Positions 35,726 through 45,876 are shown, numbered from the stretch's first letter. The stretch: 64,000 bases of DNA from Calothrix anomala FACHB-343 (GCF_014696435.1 NZ_JACJQG010000033.1:27747-91746); one strand, 5' to 3'. Notes: generated from the letters alone by a model not told the origin. Made by a program: numbers and translations.

Positions 35726-36430
35726 TCAATTGGGAGAGATTTGACTACACATTTGCAAAATGTGTCTGTCATTAGCACTAATAGACTTTAGCTGATGATA
35801 ATCTTGCAAGGCGACAGAATAAGGATAAGAAGTGAAAGCATCCTCATTAATGTTAGGTGTAGTACTAGTTGTAGCGACTGGATGGTAATTATTACCATCT
35901 GGGGATGCATTCACCGTCATTGCTAATTCGCCTGAGCGGTCAATTGTGCCTTGAAAACAACTAAACTCAGAGCTAGGCATATATAATGCACCTCTGACTG
36001 TAGCTTGGCGCTTTTCAAAGATGATATAACCTTGTCCTAGCTGATTTGGTTTTGGTGATTGACCATACAGATAAAGGCCATCTTCTGTGGGTAAATTACT
36101 TACTGGTAAATTTCTGACTCCGGAAGCAGATTGTTCTGCTTTAGTCGCCAGGGCTGTAGTTTCGGGTGCTGCTTTTAAAGCCTCTGCTGAACCTTGCGCG
36201 GATGGTTGCTGCAAATTCTCGCTCATCCAATAATCTTTATTTGTCTGCGCTTTGACTTCTCTGGGTTTTGGTAAAAGATAGTTTCCAGAGAGATTTTGAG
36301 AATCAATTGTGATTGGATGACTTAGTACCGATTTAATTTGTTCGCCAAACACACCAAGGGTAATTATCAAAGCTGCTGCTGGAATCACCGCTTGGCGAGA
36401 GGAACAGAACTTAGAAATATTGTTAAGCAC
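35726..36430 (-). CDS. membrane-anchored protein of unknown function
   Basis: Not recognised. 234 residues: an N-terminal membrane segment at about 14-34 (AVIPAAALIITLGVFGEQI), a low-complexity Ala/Glu/Thr linker (about 60-110), then a folded region with LYLYGQSPKPNQLGQGYIIF, ATVRGALYMPSSEFSCFQGT and SYPYSVALQDYHQLKSIS, ending with a cysteine segment. The composition suggests a periplasmic or lumen-facing domain. No neighbour gives a functional hint. Confidence 0.7.
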   Translation of the reverse strand: MLNNISKFCSSRQAVIPAAALIITLGVFGEQIKSVLSHPITIDSQNLSGNYLLPKPREVKAQTNKDYWMSENLQQPSAQGSAEALKAAPETTALATKAEQSASGVRNLPVSNLPTEDGLYLYGQSPKPNQLGQGYIIFEKRQATVRGALYMPSSEFSCFQGTIDRSGELAMTVNASPDGNNYHPVATTSTTPNINEDAFTSYPYSVALQDYHQLKSISANDRHILQMCSQISPN

Positions 36431-36973
36431 CCGACTTCTCCTCTTACAAAACTACCTACTCTCTCAACACCTGACTTAAACTTAACTAAGTATTTATGCA
36501 GCTAGGCTCGGCCAAAGGTTTGATTTATATTGTCCAGGAAACAAAAGACCGAAAACTGAAAAATTTTATATATTTTGCCATCGCCATCTTAAATTACCGT
36601 CTTTTTGCTTTTTCCTGCTTCACCCTGTAGCCTCACCCAATCGGGTGATGTAAATCTCAGCCGCAAGATTTGTTTACTTTTGTAAATTTCAACAATTCAT
36701 CACATCTGGCTCGAACCATCTGACCTTTATCCTATAACTTTTGTGTCGGTATAGGTAACTACAATAGCTCAGTTTGCTATTACGGAAAAGTCCTGAAGAT
36801 TTTGAAAAATTTTTTTAATCAATAAAAGCCTGTCTGGGTAAGGTTTTCTGGCTTTTGCCGATTATTTCAGGGGACTGAGAAAGATTTTAATCATCAAGTT
36901 ATTAGCCACATCATTCTTTGGGGTGAGAAAACCCCACCCCTAGAAGTTGGGAGAATTGATTTTTTGGGATTCC
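36431..36973. other. AT-rich intergenic region
   Basis: 543 bp between two minus-strand genes. A near-dyad TCTGG-CTCGA-ACCATCTGA lies around 36705-36723 and is superficially tRNA-like, but no acceptor stem can be drawn. No gene seen. Confidence 0.5.
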
Positions 36974-38023
36974 TTAACTGAACTGTATACTTTTGACAAA
37001 ATCTAAAATCTTGTTTTTCAGCATCTCAGCTTCTTGTTCTACTGTTCCTGGCTTGTCACCGTTAAAAAAGCTGCGCTGATTACTAACTATGTATAAAAAG
37101 TCAGTATTAATAAAGGTTAATAAACCTCGGTACGCATCTAATCTTTTTGCGTTGCCATTATATTCTTGTTTAGAAATTGTTGACCCTTGGGGCATATCCA
37201 CCAATACATAGTAAGCTCCATTTAGGGTATTTTCTAAATATTCGCCATACCTGACTTCAGCATTGGGTACATGGGCAAAAATAGCCTGGGGTACATAGCG
37301 ATCGACTAAAATCGATTGCAGATATTCTTCTAGTCCCAAAGAGTCGATTTCTTCTTCATGTTCGGGGGGAATGGGATAATAATCGATTCTGACTAAACTA
37401 CCAATATCATCAGTAAAGCCAACTACTCCTTCTTGGGTTTGAATTCTACCACCTTCTTCGGCGCTCACAGGAATGGGAACGGAAAAGTTTGCTAAAGGCG
37501 ATCTATATACTGTGTCACCATAGTCTTGGACTAAGATAATTTCTACGTCATCATCTCCAAAGTTGCCATTTTCTGCTTCTTCAATTGCTGCAATGATTTC
37601 TTGAACTATTTCTTGTGCTTCTTCATCTTCTATATCTAAAGCCTTTTGTAAATGTTGCAGAAATGGCTCTTTATCGCTAGCGATGGTTAAATCTTCATCT
37701 AACAGGACGATCGCGCCTGCTGCATAAGCGTCTAATACTACCTCATCATTAAGGGCAGCACTAGCGGTATTAAATAAAGCACCAAGTCCATCAGCTTGAG
37801 CAATATCGATCAACCGATAAACTATTTCTGTAATTTCTTCTTCTGAATATTCGTCAAATACCTCAAAGTCCCACAGTACGGTAGCTAAGGCTTCTGCGTC
37901 TACTTCTTCGATGGAAGAATCAGCGATCGCGCTAATAACTGCGATCGCTGCTACTCCTTCCTCTGGACTCAAAAATTCTTCTGTCGTCTGTTTTGAGTCA
38001 AAAATGCGATCGTACTTGCTCAT
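36974..38023 (-). CDS. acidic two-domain protein, TerB-like N-terminus, unknown function
   Basis: A 349-residue, strongly acidic protein. Residues 15-155 are all-helical with pattern SPEEGVAAIAVISAIADSSI and repeated Asp/Glu-rich helices, resembling the TerB (tellurite-resistance-type) fold; this is a tentative likeness. Residues 165-349 form a mixed domain with YRSPLANFSVPIP, YVPQAIFAHVPNAEVRYGEY and a final helix IQFS. No signal peptide or membrane segment. It stands alone, and its promoter side is followed by GGGCATT heptamers. Function not inferable. Confidence 0.7.
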   Translation of the reverse strand: MSKYDRIFDSKQTTEEFLSPEEGVAAIAVISAIADSSIEEVDAEALATVLWDFEVFDEYSEEEITEIVYRLIDIAQADGLGALFNTASAALNDEVVLDAYAAGAIVLLDEDLTIASDKEPFLQHLQKALDIEDEEAQEIVQEIIAAIEEAENGNFGDDDVEIILVQDYGDTVYRSPLANFSVPIPVSAEEGGRIQTQEGVVGFTDDIGSLVRIDYYPIPPEHEEEIDSLGLEEYLQSILVDRYVPQAIFAHVPNAEVRYGEYLENTLNGAYYVLVDMPQGSTISKQEYNGNAKRLDAYRGLLTFINTDFLYIVSNQRSFFNGDKPGTVEQEAEMLKNKILDFVKSIQFS

Positions 38024-38318
38024 ACTTGCTACCTCCTAAAAAATGGCTGGTTGAGCATAGCCCAACCGATGCTGATAGAGAATCGTGCAAGTCTCAGTTT
38101 AGCAATGTAGCGAATCTGTGCCGCAAAAGATTCGTGAATTGGGCATTGGGCATTGGGCATTGGGCATTGGGCATGGGCCAACAGTCAAGAGTTATTATTT
38201 CATTAGACAATGGCTATTGGCTAAGTAACTGGCTAAAAACAAAGCAAACTATATTGCGAAACGTAAATAGTGTTACATCTATACCAATGACAAATGACTA
38301 ATGACAAATGACAAATGA
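38024..38318. repeat. intergenic heptamer tracts
   Basis: GGGCATT units at about 38139-38175 and ATGACAA/ATGACTA units at about 38286-38322. An ORF running through them is repeat-derived and not credible. Confidence 0.6.
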
Positions 38319-39539
38319 CTAATAAAGAAAATATTTAGCAATACTTTCATAAAACTTCATATCAGTCCAGTAACCTAAATGTCCTGAAGCACCCCAGGAA
38401 GTTTTATATGTCATTTCTTCATTAATGAGATTTTCGTAGTAATCTAGGTTACCGCTTATGGGGTCTTGTAGGTGATAATAATTTACCCAGGAAATATGCT
38501 CTAGTTGACAAACTACGGGATTTTTACCTAAATAATTGCTAGTGCTTTTTGTGACTAATTCTGGTTTGATGCGGAAGGAATTGAGGTGTTGGATAATTCT
38601 GCGGCGAATATATTGCTGTTCTTGAGCGACATTCCGAAAGAAAAAGGCGATTTTATCTAACGGGGAACCAAAGGTGACTAATCCTTTGAGTTTGTCAATA
38701 TCCATACTTTTACCCAAGTCGCCAGCAAGGGTGGATTCTATACAAAGCTGGTTTAATGTATCGTAGGCTATACAACTACCTAGTGAATGTCCCACGATAA
38801 TTACTTGGTCATAATTGGCTTGTGGGTCTTTAATAATTTGTTGCAGTAAAGTTAAGCATTCTGTAATTACCTGTTGGCGGATTTTTTGGTAAGGTGATTT
38901 GGGGTCGGTTTTGGTGTAGATGGCGACATCACCAACAAAATTAATTAATAAGGGAACGATTAACTTTTTACTGAGTTTCCAGGCTGATTGCAGATAACGT
39001 CCTTTAAGAAAGGGGCCTGCAATTAATAAAGCAACTAAAATTAATAGTCTTAATAATGGGTAAATAAAGTTAAATATTCGTAAAAATATAGTAAGCGATC
39101 GCAAGCGGAATTTAAACCAGCCTTGGCGATGTCGATTTTCCAGCAAATTATCTAATAAATTTTGATTTTCTGGGCGGTTATAAAATTCGATTGTACCGTC
39201 CAGTGTCTGCTCTGCCCATTGCAATATTTCCGGCACAGAAATTTTATTTTCCGTATCCGGTGCCCAATAATATTCATGAACATCTATTAATCCTGGTTCT
39301 GTAGCATCCTGCGGGCTTAATCTCACAAAGCTTTCTATCCACCGCCCACCATTAGCAAATTCACGCTTGGCGATATGATGTTCTAAATCTGTTGGTAATT
39401 TTTCTTGTTCAAAATATTTAATGAAATTTTGGGCGAAATAGTCTAAAGTTTCATAGGGATTTTGTTGCCCAATTCCGTGGATGAGTAAAAAAGCTGTGCG
39501 CCCTTGGGGAAATCTGATATTAGTGGATGTTTGGCTCAT
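38319..39539 (-). CDS. alpha/beta-hydrolase-fold serine hydrolase, lipase-like
   Basis: A 406-residue protein. The nucleophile elbow is GHSLGSC with Ser at about 251, preceded by a hydrophobic strand (DQVIIVG). An N-terminal segment AFLLIHGIGQQNPYETLDYF gives the oxyanion HGxG motif. A hydrophobic segment at about 158-180 (FNFIYPLLRLLILVALLIAG) may be a membrane anchor, unusual for this fold. Possible catalytic Asp and His lie in the C-terminal 100 residues but I cannot assign them safely. Substrate unknown; a lipid or ester is a guess. Confidence 0.78.
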   Translation of the reverse strand: MSQTSTNIRFPQGRTAFLLIHGIGQQNPYETLDYFAQNFIKYFEQEKLPTDLEHHIAKREFANGGRWIESFVRLSPQDATEPGLIDVHEYYWAPDTENKISVPEILQWAEQTLDGTIEFYNRPENQNLLDNLLENRHRQGWFKFRLRSLTIFLRIFNFIYPLLRLLILVALLIAGPFLKGRYLQSAWKLSKKLIVPLLINFVGDVAIYTKTDPKSPYQKIRQQVITECLTLLQQIIKDPQANYDQVIIVGHSLGSCIAYDTLNQLCIESTLAGDLGKSMDIDKLKGLVTFGSPLDKIAFFFRNVAQEQQYIRRRIIQHLNSFRIKPELVTKSTSNYLGKNPVVCQLEHISWVNYYHLQDPISGNLDYYENLINEEMTYKTSWGASGHLGYWTDMKFYESIAKYFLY

Positions 39540-39867
39540 CTAAATTTTACCATTTTTCTTGTAAATTATGGGGATTTTTCGCAGATTGTAATATTGACGA
39601 AAGTGGAATTCTTGCCCTTTTGGCGAGAAAGACAACTGCTATTTATACTGTCACGAGCTAGCAGCCAAATTCCTAAAATCTATGTAAATAAGTTTATATT
39701 TACTTAGCTGTTTGTCAGCATCGCTAGAGTTTTCAGCATATTATTTATACTTCAGCAATCAGCTATTCTGCATTGACTGTTGACGGTTGACGGTTGACTG
39801 TTGACTGTCATGATTAGTAGTTATGCAATTTAGACACGCATTAGCTTAGTAATAGTTAACACTTTTT
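39540..39867. other. intergenic region with family A repeat
   Basis: 328 bp between divergent genes. The first 220 bp are AT-rich without structure; the remainder is family A copy 3. No gene seen. Confidence 0.5.
39761..39847. repeat. dispersed element with heptamer core, family A copy 3 (shortened)
   Basis: Starts AGCTATTCTGCATTGACTGT, continues with TTGACGG/TTGACTG heptamers, then GATTAGTAGTTATGCAAT, and ends GCATTAGCTT. It lacks the TTAAGTTGCACAATCC and AGGGC portions found in the other copies. Confidence 0.75.
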
Positions 39868-41379
39868 ATGCTAGATACTTTAGATTTAAGCTTAAACTTA
39901 GACAAAGCAACCTATAAATCTGAGATTGATAGGTTAATGCATCAACTGCGAACGCTACAAACCGCCTGTTGGGAAAAGAAGTTACCTGTAATTGTGGTTT
40001 TGGAAGGTTGGGCTGCTTCTGGGAAAGGTGGCTTAGTTAAACAAATGGTATCTTATATTGACCCCAGAGGATTTAAAGTACATCCTATCTGGGCGGCAAC
40101 ACCAGAGGAACGCCAATATCCTTTTTTGTGGCGATTTTGGGATAAATTACCCGCAAAAGGGGTAATTAGTATTTTTTACCACAGTTGGTATACTCATGTT
40201 TTAGAAGATCGTTTATTTGAGCGAGTATCTAGCGCCCAAATTCCTCTATTAATGGGACAAATTAATTCATTTGAGCGCCAGTTGGTAGATGATGGAGTTG
40301 CGATCGCAAAATTTTGGTTGCATTTAAGTCGCAAAGAATTGAAAAGTCGCCTCAAAGAATATGCTAAAGATCCCCTCACAGCTTGGCGGGTGCGTAAAGA
40401 AGACTGGCAGCAAGAAAAGCATTACGATCGCTATAGGGCTTATGCTGAAGATATGCTAGCCCAAACGAGTACTGGTAGCGCCCCTTGGACTTTAGTTGAA
40501 GGTGATTCACAACGCTGGGCTAGGGTAAAGGTATTAACCCATTTAGCCGCAACTCTAACTGCGGCTTTAGATAGACAGAAAATTCAACTTCCTACCCCCA
40601 TTCTCCCACCCCAAGCTCATTTAGAACCCACAGAACCAGATTATTTAGCCCAGGTTGATTTAAGTCAAAGTCTCTCAGAAATAGATTATGACGAGCAATT
40701 AGCCAACGAACAAATTCAACTGCGTCAATTACAATTAAGCATCCACAAACATCACATACCCGTGTTAGTTTTATTTGAAGGTTGGGATGCAGCAGGGAAA
40801 GGTGGGGCAATTAAACGATTAACAGATATTCTCGATCCCCGGAGTTACTTTGTATTTCCCTTTGCTGCGCCTTCAGATGAAGAAAAAGCCCATCATTATT
40901 TATGGCGATTTTGGCGCAGATTACCCACTACAGGAACAATTGGCATTTTTGATCGTTCTTGGTACGGGCGGGTATTAGTGGAACGTGTGGAAGGCTTTGC
41001 AGCAGAGGTGGAATGGCGCAGGGCTTATCAAGAAATTAATGAATTTGAAGCGCAATTAACTACTGCTGGTTATGTATTAGTTAAATTTTGGCTGCATATT
41101 AGTCCAGAAGAACAACTCAACCGCTTTACTGAACGCCAAAATGATTTATTTAAACAGTACAAACTCACCGATGAAGATTGGCGAAATCGGGAAAAATGGC
41201 CTTATTACGAAGTTGCTGTGAATCAGATGATTCAACGTACCACTACGCCCAATGCGCCTTGGACAATTGTTGCGGCTAATGATAAATATTTCGCTAGAGT
41301 TAAGGTAATTGAAACTGTAGTTGATGCTATTCAAGCAGAAATTAAGCGGCGTAAAAAAGGCAATCGGTTATTGTTTTAA
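39868..41379 (+). CDS. pap: polyphosphate:AMP phosphotransferase (tandem PPK2)
   Basis: A 503-residue protein with two PPK2 domains in tandem, the architecture of polyphosphate:AMP phosphotransferase, which makes ADP from AMP and polyphosphate. The C-terminal domain is canonical: Walker A GWDAAGKGGAIKRL at about 304, lid RSYFVFPFAAPSDEE and FDRSWYGRVLVERVEGF. In the N-terminal domain the Walker A is GWAASGKGGLV but the catalytic block reads FYHSWYTHVLEDRLF, so Asp-Arg are replaced by Tyr-His; that domain is probably structural. An ATG start with no marked ribosome-binding site. Confidence 0.92.
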   Translation: MLDTLDLSLNLDKATYKSEIDRLMHQLRTLQTACWEKKLPVIVVLEGWAASGKGGLVKQMVSYIDPRGFKVHPIWAATPEERQYPFLWRFWDKLPAKGVISIFYHSWYTHVLEDRLFERVSSAQIPLLMGQINSFERQLVDDGVAIAKFWLHLSRKELKSRLKEYAKDPLTAWRVRKEDWQQEKHYDRYRAYAEDMLAQTSTGSAPWTLVEGDSQRWARVKVLTHLAATLTAALDRQKIQLPTPILPPQAHLEPTEPDYLAQVDLSQSLSEIDYDEQLANEQIQLRQLQLSIHKHHIPVLVLFEGWDAAGKGGAIKRLTDILDPRSYFVFPFAAPSDEEKAHHYLWRFWRRLPTTGTIGIFDRSWYGRVLVERVEGFAAEVEWRRAYQEINEFEAQLTTAGYVLVKFWLHISPEEQLNRFTERQNDLFKQYKLTDEDWRNREKWPYYEVAVNQMIQRTTTPNAPWTIVAANDKYFARVKVIETVVDAIQAEIKRRKKGNRLLF

Positions 41380-41438
41380 ATTATGCCAAATTGTAGGGGC
41401 GGGGTAACCCCGCCCCTACGAGTTGTGGGTTTGGTAAG

Positions 41439-41548
41439 TTATAGCAGATTACCCGTTGGTGAAGTACAGATTATATCGTTGATTGTAGAGGCACTGGCAC
41501 TGCCATGCCCCGAAGCGCGTACCTCATTTACGTGAAATCTGCTGTAAC
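41439..41548. repeat. dispersed TIR element, family C copy 3 (reverse)
   Basis: Ends TTATAGCAGATTA and GAAATCTGCTGTAAC are inverted repeats. The core GGCACTGGCACTGCCATGCC is the reverse of the family C centre. Confidence 0.75.
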
Positions 41549-41579
41549 GATCGCAATATTTTTTTATTTGCAAGTTCCT

Positions 41580-41678
41580 AATACCAATTTAAATACTATT
41601 GGCGCTACATGAATATATTCTAGAGGGCATGGCATTGCCATGCCCCTACCATTTGTCGCATTTTTCCCAATTAGTATA
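41580..41678. repeat. dispersed TIR element, family B copy 2
   Basis: Begins AATACCAATTTAAAT, contains GGGCATGGCATTGCCATGCC and TTTGTCGCATTTTT, and ends CCAATTAGTAT, an imperfect inverse of the start. Confidence 0.75.
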
Positions 41679-41895
41679 AATATTTATCTTCCTTGTCCCT
41701 CTTTGTCCCCCTTGTCCCTTTTGTTTGCATATCAAATCGGATTCCTATATCTATAGAATGAGGCTGATACTAGCTTGAGATAGATGCTTGGCTCAAAAAA
41801 ATAATTAGATAATACCCATGTTTGCAGTCAAAAACTTGGTGCAAAGCTTTTATTTCTCAGACTACAAACTTGGAATATCTAGGACTTTAAATATC

Positions 41896-43809
41896 ATGGT
41901 ACAGACTCCCCCATCTCAATTTTCTCCAGAACAATATAAGGTTGATGCGCCGAATCAAGAAGTAGAAAATATTATCAAATCGCCAGCATCAGAAACAGAT
42001 ATTAATTTAGAATTTCTCTACACTAGAGATATTGAATTTCGCCAGGAAACTATTTACTTTATTGTGGTGGATCGCTTTTATGATGGCGATCCCGATAATA
42101 GTGAAGGGATTAATTCCGAACTTTACGATCCTACAGGAAAAGACTGGGGTAAGTACTGGGGTGGCGATTTACAAGGCGTAATTGATAAATTAGATTATTT
42201 AAAAAATATGGGAGTAACGGCTATTTGGCTAACTCCTTTGTTTGAGCAAGTTGAAGAGTTATTTGTGGGTAATGCGGCGATTCATGGTTATTGGACAAAA
42301 GATTTTAAGCGCATCAATCCCCGGTTTATTGCTGAGGGCGAAAATCCTTCTTTAAACGCTACTCAAGATACAAAAGATACTACTTTCGATCGCTTGATTG
42401 CAGAAATGCACAAGCGCAATATGAAATTAATTCTTGATATTGTTTGCAACCATAGTACCCCAGATACTAGTGGTAGCAAAGGTGAATTATATGATGATGG
42501 GGTAAAAATTGCTGACTTCCATAATGATGTGAATAATTGGTATCATCACTACGGTGTAGTGCAAAATTGGGAAGATGAATGGCAAGTCCAGAATTGTGAA
42601 TTGGCTGGGTTAGCAACTTTCAATGAAAATAATAGCGAATATCGTCAGTATATTAAATCGGCAATTAAACAATGGCTAGACAGGGGTGTAGATGCGCTAC
42701 GGGTAGATACTGTCAAGCATATGCCGATTTGGTTCTGGCAAGAATTTACTGGTGATATGTATAATCATAAACCAGATGTGTTTATTTTTGGTGAATGGAT
42801 CTATAGCAATCCTAGTGACGATCGCTCTGTAGAATTTGCCAATCATTCGGGGATGACAATTTTAGACTTTGGCTTGTGTGTGGCGATTAGAGCTGCATTG
42901 GCTCAAGGTTCAGAAAATGGCTTTCATACAATTCAATATATCTTTGACCAAGATCATCGCTATAATGGCGCGACAGAGTTAGTTACTTTTATCGATAACC
43001 ACGATATGTCTCGCTTTCAATCGCTGAATCCCGATCCGGCGATGTTAAAAGTAGCGATCGCTTTAATTATGACTTGTCGCGGTATTCCTTGCATCTATTA
43101 CGGCACTGAACAATATCTTCACGATGATACCGATGGCGGTAACGATCCATACAATCGCCCGATGATGGATAATTGGGATATTGAGACGAAAATTTATCGT
43201 TATGTGAGATTATTATCTGGTTTACGACGATTAAACCCAGCCGTATCTATGGGTAGTCACTGGCAAAAATATTTAACTGAGGATGTTTATTGCTACCTGC
43301 GCCGTTATCGCGATTCTTTATGTTTTGTGGCGTTAAATCGCGGGGGAGAAGTCACTTTAGCGGAAGTAGAAACAGAACTACCAGATGGCGAACATACTTG
43401 TATCATCACTCGGCAAAAGTATGAAGTTAAAGACGGCAAAATTCACAACCTCACACTTGCAGAACGGGGAGTGATTGTTTTTAGTCATGTAGGCGAAAGA
43501 ATTAAAGGGCAGACAATTGTGCGCGTACAATTAAACGGCGTACAAACTCAACCAGGTGAAACCGTTGTTGTAACTGGCGACTGTCCAGAGTTGGGTAACT
43601 GGGATATTAGCAAGGCTTACCCTTTGGAGTATATTAACACAAATACCTGGTTTGGCGAAATTCCTTTTAACGAGACTGCAGGTAAGTTAATTAGTTATAA
43701 ATATGCCATTTGGCGCGAAGGGCGATCGCCTTTACGAGAAAATAGCGTACCCCGGCGCTGGGTAGTTGCCAAAGAAGGTACTGTGAAGTGGCGCGATATG
43801 TGGGCTTAG
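41896..43809 (+). CDS. alpha-amylase family glycoside hydrolase (GH13) with C-terminal CBM20
   Basis: About 637 residues from ATG 41896 (MVQTPPSQFSP); an upstream in-frame ATG at 41818 would add 26 residues with no role. The GH13 barrel shows DRFYDGDPDN, LDIVCNHSTPD, the nucleophile Asp271 in GVDALRVDTVKH, acid/base Glu300 in FIFGEW, and Asp370 in TFIDNHDMSRF. From about residue 538 a starch-binding CBM20 follows (VRVQLNGVQTQPGETVVVTG, ELGNWDISKAYPLEY). No signal peptide, so intracellular glycogen or maltodextrin is the probable substrate; the domain layout also occurs in CGTase-like enzymes. Confidence 0.9.
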   Translation: MVQTPPSQFSPEQYKVDAPNQEVENIIKSPASETDINLEFLYTRDIEFRQETIYFIVVDRFYDGDPDNSEGINSELYDPTGKDWGKYWGGDLQGVIDKLDYLKNMGVTAIWLTPLFEQVEELFVGNAAIHGYWTKDFKRINPRFIAEGENPSLNATQDTKDTTFDRLIAEMHKRNMKLILDIVCNHSTPDTSGSKGELYDDGVKIADFHNDVNNWYHHYGVVQNWEDEWQVQNCELAGLATFNENNSEYRQYIKSAIKQWLDRGVDALRVDTVKHMPIWFWQEFTGDMYNHKPDVFIFGEWIYSNPSDDRSVEFANHSGMTILDFGLCVAIRAALAQGSENGFHTIQYIFDQDHRYNGATELVTFIDNHDMSRFQSLNPDPAMLKVAIALIMTCRGIPCIYYGTEQYLHDDTDGGNDPYNRPMMDNWDIETKIYRYVRLLSGLRRLNPAVSMGSHWQKYLTEDVYCYLRRYRDSLCFVALNRGGEVTLAEVETELPDGEHTCIITRQKYEVKDGKIHNLTLAERGVIVFSHVGERIKGQTIVRVQLNGVQTQPGETVVVTGDCPELGNWDISKAYPLEYINTNTWFGEIPFNETAGKLISYKYAIWREGRSPLRENSVPRRWVVAKEGTVKWRDMWA

Positions 43810-43824
43810 TTTCTCACGTTCTTT

Positions 43825-43865
43825 GAAGCTCCGCCTAAAAATTTGCTAAATTAAGGCGGAGCTTC
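43825..43865. terminator. hairpin downstream of the amylase gene
   Basis: Stem GAAGCTCCGCCT / AGGCGGAGCTTC (12 bp) with a 17-base loop, 15 bp after the amylase stop. No T-run follows, so it may be an mRNA-protecting hairpin or weak terminator. Confidence 0.5.
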
Positions 43866-43884
43866 ACAGTTAGTAATCAAGAAG

Positions 43885-44004
43885 TATACCATTTCGCCAA
43901 AATTCAGCAACAAATCCAAACTCAAAAACTCTTACTAAAGATAGCTTTCTTAATTTTGAATTTTGAATTTTGAATTTTGAATTTTGAATTTTGAATTGGT
44001 ATTA
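43885..44004. repeat. dispersed TIR element, family D copy 2
   Basis: Starts TATACCATTTC and ends AATTGGTATTA. Contains the shared core TTCAGCAACAAATCCAAACT and five GAATTTT heptamers. Confidence 0.75.
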
Positions 44005-44009
44005 TTCCC

Positions 44010-45101
44010 CTAGACGTTAAATCGGAATAACATTACATCGCCTTCTTTGACAATATATTCTTTACCTTCACTTCTGACTAAGCCTTTTTCCTTGGCAGCA
44101 TTCATCGAACCAGATGTGACTAAATCCTCATAGGCGACAGTTTCCGCGCGAATAAATCCCCGTTCAAAATCGGAGTGAATTACACCTGCGGCTTGGGGTG
44201 CAGACATTCCGGCGTGAATTGTCCAAGCGCGGGTTTCTTTGGGGCCGCTAGTGAAATATGTCCGCAAACCTAATAAAGTATAAGTAGCCCGGATTAAAGA
44301 TTTTAAACCGCCTTCTTCTACACCTAAAGATGCGAGAAAATCAGCTTTATCTGCTTCTGGTAATTCTACAAGTTCGGCTTCTACTTGAGCGGAAACTATG
44401 ACAACTTGAGCATTTTCTTGAGAGGCGATTTCTCGCACTTTCTCTACAAAATCATTGCCTGTGGCTAAGTCATCTTCAGAAACATTGGCGGCGTAAATTA
44501 TGGGTTTATTTGTCAGCAGTCCTAAACCTTTAATTATCTCCGCTTCTTCATCTGTTAAACTGATTTGTCTGACAGATTTACCTTCATTTAAAGCCGCAGA
44601 TAACTTTTCTAACACTGTGACTTCAAATTGTGCTTCTTTACTAGTCCTGGCTAATTTGCGGGTACGGTCAATGCGGCGTTCAATTTGTCCTAAATCTGCT
44701 AAACCTAGTTCTAAATTAATGATTTCCACATCTCTGGCTGGGTCAACAGAACCAGCAACGTGAATAATATCATCATTTTCAAAACACCGCACTACATGGA
44801 CAATGGCATCAACTTCCCGGATGTGGGACAGAAATTTATTTCCTAATCCCTCACCCTCACTCGCACCTTTAACTAAACCGGCAATATCGACAAATTCAAC
44901 CCGCGCGGGAACGATTTGTTCGGAATTGGATATGTTCGAGAGAACATTTAAACGCTCATCCGGTACTGCGACAACGCCGACATTCGGTTCAATGGTGCAA
45001 AATGGGAAGTTAGCAGCTTCGGCTTTGGCGTTAGCCACCAAAGCATTAAATAACGTAGATTTTCCGACGTTGGGTAGTCCGACAATTCCGGCTCGTAACA
45101 T
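44010..45101 (-). CDS. ychF: redox-regulated ATPase YchF (OLA1 family)
   Basis: A 363-residue member of the universally conserved YchF/OLA1 family that binds ATP rather than GTP. The P-loop is [15 protein letters not shown] (residues 8-22), followed by [38 protein letters not shown] and the family-defining NVSEDD region in place of NKxD. The C-terminal TGS-like domain ends [10 protein letters not shown]. Complete. A proline-rich ORF lies just upstream on the same strand. Confidence 0.97.
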   Translation of the reverse strand: MLRAGIVGLPNVGKSTLFNALVANAKAEAANFPFCTIEPNVGVVAVPDERLNVLSNISNSEQIVPARVEFVDIAGLVKGASEGEGLGNKFLSHIREVDAIVHVVRCFENDDIIHVAGSVDPARDVEIINLELGLADLGQIERRIDRTRKLARTSKEAQFEVTVLEKLSAALNEGKSVRQISLTDEEAEIIKGLGLLTNKPIIYAANVSEDDLATGNDFVEKVREIASQENAQVVIVSAQVEAELVELPEADKADFLASLGVEEGGLKSLIRATYTLLGLRTYFTSGPKETRAWTIHAGMSAPQAAGVIHSDFERGFIRAETVAYEDLVTSGSMNAAKEKGLVRSEGKEYIVKEGDVMLFRFNV

Positions 45102-45140
45102 TGTAGATTTTCGATGTTGGCTTACATTACCAAGGATAAT

Positions 45141-45350
45141 TTAAACCGGTTCGGGAATTGTTTGGGGTATTGTTCCGGGAACTGTTTGGGGAATGGGTGC
45201 GGGAACAGTTTGGGGTATGGGTTCGGGAACTGGTTCGGGTACAGGTTGGGGAATATTTGGCGATGGTGCAGGTTCTGGGCTAGGTAAGGGATTGGGGACG
45301 GGATTGGGTATTTGTGGTTCGGGGATAAAAATGGCTTTTGGGTAGATCAT
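45141..45350 (-). CDS. possible proline-rich small protein
   Basis: A 69-residue ORF whose last 50 residues are Pro in every second or third place ([18 protein letters not shown] and similar), from a run of imperfect GGAACNGTTTGGGG-type repeats. It ends 39 bp before the ychF start on the same strand. No ribosome-binding site is visible and the sequence is largely repeat-derived, so I regard it as a doubtful gene; Pro-rich tails of this kind do exist in cyanobacterial cell-surface proteins. Confidence 0.25.
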   Translation of the reverse strand: MIYPKAIFIPEPQIPNPVPNPLPSPEPAPSPNIPQPVPEPVPEPIPQTVPAPIPQTVPGTIPQTIPEPV

Positions 45351-45470
45351 AGAAAGTCTAAATTAATTTAGGCGACTTTCTCACGCTAGATGAAAAGTTA
45401 AGCTGATGACATCTTCCTAAATGGGCATTGGGCATGGGGCATTGGGCATAGGGCATTGGTTGGTGAGTTA

Positions 45471-45876
45471 GGGGTAAGACTCCTCGCTGATACCGAAATT
45501 CCGCCGTCACCCTCCAAGGGTGCGGCTAATTGAACAAAGCCTGCTTTTGCAGGCTCAATTTCTCTAGCCTGCAAAAGCAGGCTTTGTAGCTTGAGCCAGT
45601 GGCTTATAGCCTGCAGGCGGTGTGTCGGGTAAGCGAGAGAAATTTTTTATGGAATGGATTTGGTTTAATGTAGTTCGGGGTAAGACTCCTCGCTGATACC
45701 GAAATTCCGCCGTCACCCTCCAAGGGTGCGGCTAATTGAACAAAGCCTGCTTTTGCAGGCTCAATTTCTCTAGCCTGCGGAGGCAGGCTTTGTAACGTTA
45801 GCCCCAGGCTTATAGCCTGCGGGCGATGTGTCGGGTAAGCGAGAGAAATTTTTTATGGAATGGATTTGGTTTAATG
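45471..45876. repeat. tandem direct duplication of a 200-bp palindrome-rich segment
   Basis: Two near-identical copies, 45471-45670 and 45677-45876 (period 206 bp). Each starts GGGGTAAGACTCCTCGCTGA and ends TGGATTTGGTTTAATG. Inside are AAAGCCTGCTTTTGCAGGCT and, in the first copy, its inverse AGCCTGCAAAAGCAGGCTTT; the second copy has AGCCTGCGGAGGCAGGCTTT. The differences are in hairpin loops and some stems. No ORF. Confidence 0.85.

Larger units (their letters stand above)
41380..41895. other. intergenic region packed with three short palindromic elements
   Basis: Contains the hairpin GTAGGGGCGGGG/CCCCGCCCCTAC at 41393-41419 only 13 bp after the pap stop, family C copy 3 at 41439-41548 and family B copy 2 at 41580-41678, plus CTTGTCCC-type repeats near 41692-41721. 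No gene; the amylase promoter must be near 41740-41890. Confidence 0.7.

Noticed and set aside
36690-36730. Possible tRNA T-arm (GGTTCGAGCC on the minus strand)
   Set aside because: No acceptor, D or anticodon stem can be drawn around it.
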